Assembly (NCBI GenBank): GCA_937973565.1 | Contig: CALJKQ010000194.1 | Coordinates: forward strand, 1-7,062 | Origin: an uncultured Saprospiraceae bacterium | Lineage (GTDB): Bacteria > Bacteroidota > Bacteroidia > Chitinophagales > Saprospiraceae | Direction: 5' to 3' | DNA length: 7,062 bases | Shown here: positions 1 to 4,836 of the stretch, piece by piece | Numbering within the stretch: position 1 is the first letter of the stretch | How the letters are laid out: each line of letters begins with the position of its first letter | Notes under the pieces: model-generated | Seen by the model: the letters and a program-made list of their open reading frames with translations, nothing else | Databases searched by the model: none | What the model was told of the DNA's origin: nothing | Position numbers and translations under genes: made by a program

Positions 1-306
1 TGGAAAGTTTCTGCGTTCGATATTAGTGAGGAGGGAAGAAAAAAGGCTATGGCATTATCAGAAAAGTTCAACGTACACCTAGATTATCAAGTTGGCGAAC
101 TACAATCCTTGGCTTATCAACCTCAAGAGTTTGATGCATTGGCTCTTATTTATGCCCATTTCCCCGCTCCTATTAAAGAAGAACTACACCTTGAATTAAT
201 CAAACTTATAAAACCAAATGGTTGGGTTTCTATTAAATACAAAAATCAGAATTATGAAAAAATTCTATATTCTAATTGTAGCATTTGGCTTTTTATTTTT
301 AAATAA
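1..306 (+). pseudogene. Class I SAM-dependent methyltransferase, cut by window edge and 3'-truncated
   Basis: The reading frame is open from base 1, so the gene starts outside the window; the first internal ATG is at 49 and is not taken as the start. The visible peptide begins WKVSAFDIS, which matches the acidic end of strand beta-2 that binds the SAM ribose in class I methyltransferases. It continues through a YQVGEL segment, then FDALALIYAHFP (the beta-4 region) and ends its recognisable part at LIKLIKPNG (the beta-5 approach). Relatives, of a TehB-like small-molecule type, normally go on into a strand and an EAFS-type segment for roughly another 70-90 residues. Here the sequence after about position 223 becomes AT-rich and unrelated (WVSIKYKNQNYEKI...) and stops at 304-306. 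Neither other frame restores the family motif, so a junction or deletion is likelier than a one-base frameshift. The substrate is unknown. The family call is fairly safe; the pseudogene status is inferred. Confidence 0.6.
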
Positions 307-349
307 CTTTATTTCAGAAGCTAATTACAACAATTTTGAAGAAGAGTAA
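254..349 (+). other. Signal-peptide-like 31-codon ORF, probable relic
   Basis: This ORF starts with ATG inside the 3' end of the broken methyltransferase frame and reads MKKFYILIVAFGFLFLNNF, followed by a short polar tail ending EEE and TAA. Two lysines before an uninterrupted hydrophobic stretch are typical of a Sec signal peptide or a single membrane anchor. No mature domain follows, so it looks like the first part of a secreted-protein gene whose body has been lost. A genuine tiny membrane peptide is possible. No ribosome binding site is obvious, which is normal for Bacteroidota. I do not recognise a family. Confidence 0.3.
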
Positions 350-439
350 CTACTCCTAAGCCAATTGCTTAGCCAAACTATTCTTTATCATGAAGACAGA
401 ATGAAGATTAAAGACCGGTTTTTTGTTCATTAATAAGTG

Positions 440-495
440 CCCTCCCCACAATATCCCCCCTCCTTTTTACGTCTTTTTCCTACTTCCCCACATTT
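440..495 (+). other. Pyrimidine-rich tract in the 5' region of the glucosaminidase gene
   Basis: Of 56 bases, 47 are C or T on the plus strand, with a single G and runs such as CCCCCC and TTTTT. It lies 47 bases before the chosen glucosaminidase start. A GTG at 437 would place it inside the coding frame, giving a Pro/Ser-rich N-terminus ahead of the signal peptide, which argues against that start. A role in transcription or strand structure cannot be judged from one copy. The rest of 350-541 shows only a weak hairpin (CTAAGC at 356-361 with GCTTAG at 367-372) that has no T-run. Confidence 0.35.
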
Positions 496-541
496 AGGCA
501 CGAAATTTGAATATATTATGATTAATTTTAATATGTTTTAT

Positions 542-1630
542 ATGAGGGTTCGTATTACCATGGTCTTTTTTTGCCTTTCTTTCTGGCTTCGGGCAGGAGA
601 TCCGGCTGTAAATTACATCAAGACCTATAGCGAAATAGCTGTAAAAGAGATGCAGCGCACGGGCATTCCGGCCAGTATCAAGATGGCGCAGGCGCTGCTG
701 GAATCGGAGGTGGGCAAGAGTCCGCTGGCCGTACGGGGCAATAACCACTTTGGCATCAAATGCGGCAAGGACTGGGATGGCGGTACCTACTTTAAGATCG
801 ATGATGATACCGATAGTACGGGTACTTTGATAGAGAGCTGTTTCAGGGCTTTTGAAAAAGCAGAGGATTCTTTTGTGGCCCACAGTGATTTTTTGTCGGA
901 CCAGCGAAAACAACACCGGTATGGGTTTCTGTTCCAACTGAGCACCGCTGATTATGAAGGCTGGGCCAGGGGACTAAGTATGGCGGGCTATGCTACCGAC
1001 CCTGCATATCCGGAAAAGCTCATCCGTTTGATCCGCAAATACAAACTCGATACCCTCGACATTGGGGTGGAAACGCCGGCAGTACCTCCGGTAATGGTAC
1101 AGAAAATCAATGAGGATCAGCCCACGGTGGTAGAGGTATCTGCCTTTGATCTGGCCAGACCTTCAGACCGTTTGAAAACAAAGGAGGCGCCGCAAAAGGC
1201 CCACAATATGTACCGCATTATCTGGGTGAATGATACCCGTGCCATCCAGGTAACGGCCGACACGGATGTGGAAACCCTCACGGGTGACCTGCACATGCCG
1301 GTATCTGTCATTACGGCGCACAACGAAATGTTGCTCGTACCTTCTGAGCGCATCACCCGGGGAACCACCGTTTACCTCGAAAATAAAAAACGCGATTACG
1401 AAGGTCGCATCACCCACCACATCGTCAATGAGGGAGAGACTCTGGAAGCCATATCCAATCTTTACGGGGTGCAGGCAAATACGCTGTACACCCTCAACCG
1501 GATACAAAAAGGGTATCAGCCCATGGCAGGAGAAACCATTGCATTAAAAGAAAAAGTTTCGGGCCACAAAAAGCCCAGGGTAGTAAAAGCGGGTAAAAAG
1601 GGTAGGGGCGTCTTGTTTTCTAATCTATGA
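542..1630 (+). CDS. Secreted glucosaminidase (GH73-type) with C-terminal LysM modules
   Basis: This is a predicted peptidoglycan hydrolase that cuts the glycan strand at N-acetylglucosamine and acts in the periplasm or at the envelope. The chosen start at 542 gives 362 residues beginning MRVRITMVFFCLSFWL, a signal peptide. In-frame ATGs at 518 and 533 are alternatives; a GTG at 437 is unlikely because it adds a Pro-rich stretch before the signal sequence. The FlgJ/GH73-like domain spans about residues 24-170. It carries IPASIKMAQALLESEVGKS with the likely catalytic Glu at 54, then NNHFGIKC, a CFRAF segment and a GYATDPAYPEKL segment, all usual for the Bacteroidota subfamily. After a linker, residues about 231-281 look like a degenerate LysM ending GTTVYL. 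Residues 292-338 (HHIVNEGETLEAISNLYGV) form a clear peptidoglycan-binding LysM. The tail is Lys/Arg-rich. A GAAATTTG at 502-509 resembles a -7 element but is weak. The 3' end overlaps the opposing Fe-S gene by 6 bp. Confidence 0.9.
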   Translation: MRVRITMVFFCLSFWLRAGDPAVNYIKTYSEIAVKEMQRTGIPASIKMAQALLESEVGKSPLAVRGNNHFGIKCGKDWDGGTYFKIDDDTDSTGTLIESCFRAFEKAEDSFVAHSDFLSDQRKQHRYGFLFQLSTADYEGWARGLSMAGYATDPAYPEKLIRLIRKYKLDTLDIGVETPAVPPVMVQKINEDQPTVVEVSAFDLARPSDRLKTKEAPQKAHNMYRIIWVNDTRAIQVTADTDVETLTGDLHMPVSVITAHNEMLLVPSERITRGTTVYLENKKRDYEGRITHHIVNEGETLEAISNLYGVQANTLYTLNRIQKGYQPMAGETIALKEKVSGHKKPRVVKAGKKGRGVLFSNL

Positions 1631-1975
1631 AGCAGAAAATGAGGTGCCGCAGCCACAGGTGCTGGTGGCATTGGGATTGTTGAACTGAAAGCCCCTGTTT
1701 TGAAGGCCTTCCACCCAGTCGATCTCCATGCCCAAAAGGTAGATGGCGTGGGCTTTTTCCATAAATATGCGGAAACCGGATACGGTGTATTCTTCGTCTT
1801 TTTCCTTTTTTTCATCGAAGCCCAGCACGTAGCTGAAACCTGAGCAGCCACCGCCCTTCACGCCAACACGAAGTCCGTAAGATTCGGGAACTTGCTGTTC
1901 TTCCATGATGCGTTTCAACTGTGATACAGCGCCTTCAGTGAGTTGGATGGGCTGGATGGAGGTAGTGGTACTCAT
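1625..1975 (-). CDS. A-type iron-sulfur cluster carrier (HesB/IscA/SufA/ErpA family)
   Basis: This 116-residue protein should accept or carry Fe-S clusters and pass them to apo-enzymes in the cytoplasm, working with a SUF or ISC system not present here. It has the three conserved cysteines of the family: Cys44 in the GGGCSGFSY motif and Cys107 and Cys109 in the C-terminal CGCGTSF motif. Length and motif order are normal for the family. The start at 1975 (MSTTTSIQPIQLTEGA) is chosen because an upstream TTG that would add six residues lies inside the predicted -7 promoter element. The gene stands alone on the minus strand, divergent from the operon beginning at 2331 and convergent with the glucosaminidase gene, whose last bases it overlaps. 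Which family member it is (IscA, SufA or ErpA) cannot be settled without the rest of the assembly genes, so no symbol is given. Confidence 0.93.
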   Translation of the reverse strand: MSTTTSIQPIQLTEGAVSQLKRIMEEQQVPESYGLRVGVKGGGCSGFSYVLGFDEKKEKDEEYTVSGFRIFMEKAHAIYLLGMEIDWVEGLQNRGFQFNNPNATSTCGCGTSFSAS

Positions 1976-1990
1976 AAATGAAATTTTATA

Positions 1991-2026
1991 CAAAGTTAGC
2001 TGTTAAACACTTTTTGGCCGCCAAAA
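1991..2026 (-). promoter_or_regulatory. Bacteroidota-type promoter for the Fe-S carrier gene
   Basis: On the minus strand TAACTTTG (1998 down to 1991) matches the -7 consensus TAnnTTTG exactly. It is preceded by TTTTGG (2026 to 2021), a good -33 element, with 23 bases between. Transcription would start around 1984-1986, leaving a leader of about ten bases before the ATG at 1975. This is the best-matching promoter in the window. Confidence 0.6.
2012..2026. promoter_or_regulatory. Palindrome covering the -33 element, possible operator
   Basis: TTTTGGC (2012-2018) and GCCAAAA (2020-2026) are a perfect 7-bp inverted repeat around a single C. It coincides with the -33 element of the Fe-S carrier promoter, where a bound dimeric regulator would block RNA polymerase. 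Directly adjacent, CAAAAG-TT-CTTTTG (2022-2035) is a second, overlapping inverted repeat. The regulator is unknown, and chance symmetry in AT-rich DNA is possible. Confidence 0.35.
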
Positions 2027-2094
2027 GTTCTTTTGAAAGTGGAAATTGAAATTTTGAAGAAAATCTGTTTACTTCAAATTGGGCTAAATTCCAG

Positions 2095-2142
2095 GAAAAT
2101 CAGGCTTTTTTCAGGTTTTTGATCCTGATTTTCAACTTTTTT
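2095..2142 (+). terminator. Terminator-like hairpin in the divergent spacer
   Basis: GAAAATCAGG (2095-2104) pairs perfectly with CCTGATTTTC (2124-2133): ten base pairs with a 19-base loop. On the plus strand it is followed by AAC and six Ts (2137-2142), as in an intrinsic terminator; the minus-strand reading has no T-run. TTGGGC (2079-2084) and GCCCAA (2143-2148) can close an outer stem. No plus-strand gene ends nearby, so it would serve only read-through from the glucosaminidase gene or an unannotated transcript. The stem is AT-rich and the loop long, so confidence is modest. Confidence 0.35.
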
Positions 2143-2176
2143 GCCCAAAAGAGGCCCAAATGGCCATCACTTCATC

Positions 2177-2206
2177 CCAGGCGAGGATCGAAAAATCCTG
2201 CCGTGG
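2177..2206 (+). other. Stable hairpin of unknown role
   Basis: AGGAT (2184-2188) pairs with ATCCT (2195-2199) around a six-base loop. After a bulged G at 2183, GGC (2180-2182) pairs with GCC (2200-2202), and with a further bulge CCA (2177-2179) pairs with TGG (2204-2206). That is about eleven base pairs in 30 bases. It lies upstream of the predicted promoter at 2272-2308, so it is not in that operon's leader unless another promoter exists further up. Confidence 0.35.
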
Positions 2207-2208
2207 TG

Positions 2209-2239
2209 TGCTCATTTAAAAGTTCCCGTACTGCTCATT
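2209..2239 (+). repeat. Two 8-bp direct repeats spaced 23 bp
   Basis: TGCTCATT occurs at 2209-2216 and again at 2232-2239, a 23-base period, close to two helical turns. Both lie 60-95 bases upstream of the likely -7 element of the following operon, where activator sites are often found. An 8-mer pair this close could be chance. Confidence 0.25.
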
Positions 2240-2271
2240 GAAATTCAGTTAAATACACATAATTTTTATTC

Positions 2272-2308
2272 TTTGAATGCATCGACCGCCAAATATTGAC
2301 TAACTTTA
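2272..2308 (+). promoter_or_regulatory. Probable promoter of the nucleotidase operon
   Basis: TAACTTTA at 2301-2308 matches the Bacteroidota -7 consensus TAnnTTTG at all but the last position. TTTG at 2272-2275 could be the -33 element, although the 25-base spacing is longer than usual. It lies 22 bases before the ATG at 2331 and its -7 sequence is nearly the same as that of the divergent Fe-S carrier promoter. Confidence 0.4.
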
Positions 2309-2330
2309 GCACAGGCAATAAAAACTCTCT

Positions 2331-2858
2331 ATGTCATCAATTGTATTGGAAATCATCAGGTACACGGTACCTTCCTTGATTGTTTTTTTCACCATTTATT
2401 ATTTGCTGCGGAGTCAATTTCGCCAGCAGATGTACACCGAACAACTTCGTTTTGGCAGCAAACGCAGAGAAAAGACGGATGCTGTAAAATTGCAGGCCTA
2501 TGAGCGATTGATCCTTTTATGTGAACGCATCGATCCGCAAAACCTGTTTTTGCGCCTCAACACCGGCGAGATGTCGGCGCAGGAAATGCAGCAGGCCATG
2601 CTGGTAGCCATCAACCAGGAGTATACCCACAATTATACACAGCAGCTATATGTGTCAGCATCGCTGTGGAAGATCATCGTATTGGCCAAAGACCAGGTCA
2701 TGGGCATCATCTCAGAAACCGAAGCCCATTTGCAGCCGGGTGATCCGGCAGTAAAATTGTTGCAGCTGCTGGGCAGGGTAAAAGTGGATCTCAACATGGA
2801 TCCCCTGGAACAAGCCAAGACTGCCATCAAAAACGAAGCAGACCTGTTGTTGTCATGA
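2331..2858 (+). CDS. Small membrane-anchored protein of unknown function
   Basis: This 175-residue protein opens with one hydrophobic segment (about residues 5-26, VLEIIRYTVPSLIVFFTIYYLL), followed by a basic stretch and a mostly helical soluble part. Features typical of an uncharacterised Bacteroidota family are the LQAYERLILLCERI segment (about 55-68), an INQEYTHNYTQQLYVS segment near the middle, and an alpha-helical C-terminus rich in Leu, Ala and Lys. I believe this is the group recently labelled DUF7935, but that is from memory and no function is known. The protein is probably a single-pass inner-membrane protein with its bulk on the cytoplasmic side, judged from the positive residues after the segment. 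Its stop overlaps the next start as ATGA, so it is likely co-translated with the nucleotidase pair. This links it by context, not by mechanism, to nucleotide hydrolysis. Confidence 0.8.
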   Translation: MSSIVLEIIRYTVPSLIVFFTIYYLLRSQFRQQMYTEQLRFGSKRREKTDAVKLQAYERLILLCERIDPQNLFLRLNTGEMSAQEMQQAMLVAINQEYTHNYTQQLYVSASLWKIIVLAKDQVMGIISETEAHLQPGDPAVKLLQLLGRVKVDLNMDPLEQAKTAIKNEADLLLS

Positions 2859-3601
2859 AACCAAAATTATATATCCTTATAGGTTTGATGTTGGTGGGCC
2901 TCACTGCTTGTCAGCGCAAGCAGACGTACTTTGCCTACTACGAAGCCGGCACCATCCGGGTAGATGAAAAGATAAAAAGCGAAGACAGTACTACGCTGGC
3001 CATGATTCAACCGTACAAAGTAAAACTGGACGAAAGGATGAATGAGGTCATCGGTCAAAACAAAGAAGAGCTGGTAAAAGCCAAGCCGGGCTCCAACCTC
3101 ACCAACTGGATGGCCGATGCCATGGCCGATAGTTATGAAAGACAGGCCCGCGAAAAGCTGGATTTTGTGGTGGCCAACTACGGTGGTATCCGCATCAACT
3201 CCGTAGCAGCGGGCGATATCACCCTGGGCAAGCTGTACGAAATCATGCCTTTTGAAAATGCCCTCGTGGTGATGGATCTCAATGGCAGTCAGGTAAAACT
3301 ATTGCTGGACCGCCTGGCCGCATACGGAGGCTGGCCGGTGTCTGCCGGCTTACAATTTACCATTCAAGACAGCATGGCTATAGACATAAGGATCCAAGAC
3401 AAGCCGTGGGCAGCCACGGGGCAATACCGCATAGGCCTGCCCGACTACGTTGCCAATGGCGGAGACGATTGTGATTTTTTAAAGCCCCTACCGCGTGTGA
3501 ACACCGGCATGCTGGTGCGCGACCTGCTCATCAGCGATGTAAAACGCAACAAGATGATTGTAGCCAGCAAAGAAGAACGCATCAAAAAAATACAACCATG
3601 A
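2855..3601 (+). CDS. Lipoprotein with stand-alone 5'-nucleotidase C-terminal domain
   Basis: The protein (248 residues) begins MKPKLYILIGLMLVGLTAC, a lipoprotein signal with lipobox LTAC and the lipidated Cys at 19. The mature part is a 5'-nucleotidase C-terminal domain, the half of UshA-type enzymes that binds the nucleoside. It shows SNLTNWMADAMAD (about 80-92), NYGGIR (108-113), the PFENAL segment (132-137) and DYVANGGDD (197-205). The last corresponds to the substrate-stacking loop; the usual GGDG reads GGDD here. There is no metallophosphatase domain, so alone it should be inactive. The catalytic half is encoded by the next gene, which overlaps by ATGA, so a two-subunit enzyme at the membrane is the natural reading. 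Upstream it also overlaps the membrane-protein gene by ATGA. The family call is strong; the partnership is inferred. Confidence 0.9.
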   Translation: MKPKLYILIGLMLVGLTACQRKQTYFAYYEAGTIRVDEKIKSEDSTTLAMIQPYKVKLDERMNEVIGQNKEELVKAKPGSNLTNWMADAMADSYERQAREKLDFVVANYGGIRINSVAAGDITLGKLYEIMPFENALVVMDLNGSQVKLLLDRLAAYGGWPVSAGLQFTIQDSMAIDIRIQDKPWAATGQYRIGLPDYVANGGDDCDFLKPLPRVNTGMLVRDLLISDVKRNKMIVASKEERIKKIQP

Positions 3602-4518
3602 CAGCGAGGCGGCACTTTTTGAAACAACTGGGACTGGGAGGTATCTGGCTGGGTGCTCAGGGCACGGCACTCCCTCTATGGCTGGGCAATGAAGAAATAA
3701 CCAGACTTACGATCTTACATACCAACGATGTACACAGCAGGGTAGAACCCTTTCCCATGGATGGATCGCGCAATGCAGGTCTGGGAGGAGCAGCCAAGCG
3801 GGCGGCCCTTATCCAAAAGATCAGGGCAGAAGAAAAGCACGTCTTACTTTTTGATTCCGGTGATATCTTTCAGGGCACCCCCTACTTCAATTTGTATGGT
3901 GGTGAACTTGAGATGAAACTCATGCATCAAATGGGCTACGATGCTGCTACCATGGGCAACCACGATTTTGACGGAGGCATCGAGGGCTTTGCCCAACACC
4001 TGCCTGCAGGCGGCTTTGATTTGTTGTGTGCCAATTACAAATTTCTCAATACACCTTTGCAGGGAAAAGCAAAAGATTACAAAATCTACAAAAAGGGACA
4101 CGTGAAGATCGGCGTCTTTGGCCTGGGCATCGAGTTGGATGGTCTGGTACCACAAGCCCTGTATGGTGAAACCCGGTATGAGGATCCATTGGTGCATGCC
4201 GCACGCGTGGCCAAAATATTGAAATACGATGAGGGCTGTGACTACGTGATCTGTTTGTCGCACCTGGGTTATAAATACGAAAATGCCAAGGTTTCTGATT
4301 TGGTGCTGGCAGCGCAAACTTCAGACATTGATCTCATTCTGGGCGGACATACCCATACCTTTCTCAAAGAACCCACCCTGGTGAAGAACAAAAGCGGAAA
4401 AGTAACGGTAGTGAACCAGGCCGGTTGGGCCGGAATTCAGCTCGGAAGACTGGATCTTTACTTTGAAAGAAATAAAAAAGGAAGTTGTGTGAGCTGTAAA
4501 AATCTGACTGTGGGTTAG
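3598..4518 (+). CDS. Tat-exported metallophosphatase, catalytic half of a split 5'-nucleotidase
   Basis: This 306-residue protein carries only the N-terminal catalytic domain of the 5'-nucleotidase/2',3'-cyclic phosphodiesterase family. The dimetal site is complete: Asp44 and His46 in LHTNDVHSR, Asp89 in DSGDIFQGT, Asn121-His122-Asp123 in TMGNHDFD, His222 in CLSHLG, and His251 and His253 in GGHTH. The N-terminus MTARRHFLKQLGLGG fits the twin-arginine pattern RRxFLK, followed by a hydrophobic segment, so export through Tat is likely, perhaps already folded and metal-loaded. The protein ends soon after the GGHTH domain, where UshA-like enzymes would continue into the C-terminal domain; that domain is the preceding gene. 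The likely reaction is removal of phosphate from extracellular nucleotides for salvage or phosphate gain; exact substrates are unknown. It is the last gene of the operon; no convincing terminator follows. Confidence 0.92.
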   Translation: MTARRHFLKQLGLGGIWLGAQGTALPLWLGNEEITRLTILHTNDVHSRVEPFPMDGSRNAGLGGAAKRAALIQKIRAEEKHVLLFDSGDIFQGTPYFNLYGGELEMKLMHQMGYDAATMGNHDFDGGIEGFAQHLPAGGFDLLCANYKFLNTPLQGKAKDYKIYKKGHVKIGVFGLGIELDGLVPQALYGETRYEDPLVHAARVAKILKYDEGCDYVICLSHLGYKYENAKVSDLVLAAQTSDIDLILGGHTHTFLKEPTLVKNKSGKVTVVNQAGWAGIQLGRLDLYFERNKKGSCVSCKNLTVG

Positions 4519-4764
4519 ATTCCTGTAAAGTCATTTTTCATAAAGCATTGAAAAATTTTCACTAAGACTTGTTGTTTTTTAATATGTGAGTTGCGCTTTT
4601 TTTTTCCGTAAGATTGTGCTGAAAATTAGATCTATTTTTTTGTAGCTTAGCATTGCAAATGCCAGGGAAAAGCCCTTTTTTTGTGGCCCTTTTGAAATAC
4701 ACCAGGAGGAAGCACCCAACGAACATGAAAGTTAAAAGTATTCGAGAAACTGACTAATTCATTA

Positions 4765-4833
4765 ATGACCCCCGGGGGCTTTCCATTTTCTTTCATTGAG
4801 AGGAAAAAAATGTCCCTTGAACATATTGACTGA
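4765..4833 (+). other. Upstream ORF abutting dnaA
   Basis: A 22-codon ORF (MTPGGFPFSFIERKKMSLEHID) ends with TGA at 4831-4833, three bases before the dnaA ATG at 4837. Its internal in-frame ATG at 4810 has GAGAGG (4798-4803) six bases upstream, the best-placed Shine-Dalgarno-like site in the window, while dnaA itself has none. This would suit termination-reinitiation at dnaA. The peptide resembles nothing I know and may be chance. Confidence 0.3.
4769..4778. repeat. CCCCCGGGGG palindrome in the dnaA leader
   Basis: A perfect 10-bp all-GC palindrome sits in an otherwise AT-rich leader, 58 bases before dnaA. In RNA only a short CCC/GGG stem with a four-base loop could form, so a protein-binding or strand-structure role would be as plausible as a hairpin. 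It lies inside the small upstream ORF. Confidence 0.4.
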
Positions 4834-4836
4834 TGT

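Larger units (their letters stand above)
4519..4836. promoter_or_regulatory. dnaA upstream region without a clear gene or DnaA boxes
   Basis: This 318-bp AT-rich stretch holds a near-perfect palindrome (TGAAAAATTTTCA, 4549-4561) and a T9 run (4597-4605) with no convincing stem. TAGCTTAG at 4643-4650 is one mismatch from the -7 consensus and a TTG at 4614-4616 is a possible but distant -33, so a dnaA promoter near 4650 is plausible. Just downstream are a small hairpin (GCATT/AATGC, 4650-4662) and AGGG/CCCT (4664-4676) followed by seven Ts, which looks like a weak attenuator. AGGAGG occurs at 4704-4709, and an ATG at 4725 opens a 10-codon ORF (MKVKSIRETD). I find no TTATNCACA boxes, so there is no evidence of oriC here. 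Confidence 0.45.

Noticed and set aside
356..372. CTAAGC/GCTTAG hairpin after the small ORF
   Set aside because: Six base pairs, no T-run and AT-rich context; too weak to call a terminator.
437..541. GTG-started N-terminal extension of the glucosaminidase
   Set aside because: It would put a Pro/Ser-rich, pyrimidine-tract-encoded stretch before a clear signal peptide; 542 (or 518) is a better start.
1976..1993. TTG start adding six residues to the Fe-S carrier
   Set aside because: The TTG is part of the -7 promoter element, so it would not be in the transcript.
2633..2641. TTATACACA, a perfect match to the relaxed DnaA box
   Set aside because: It is single, lies within a coding sequence (encoding part of NYTQ) and has no neighbours; one 9-mer with a degenerate position is expected by chance.
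4549..4605. Possible terminator after the nucleotidase operon (TGAAAAATTTTCA, then T9 at 4597)
   Set aside because: The palindrome has a one-base centre and A/T arms, and the T9 run is not preceded by a usable stem.
4678..4689. 12-base match TTTTTGTGGCCC shared with the reverse complement of 1561-1572
   Set aside because: A 12-mer match somewhere in 7 kb on two strands is expected by chance; flanks do not match.
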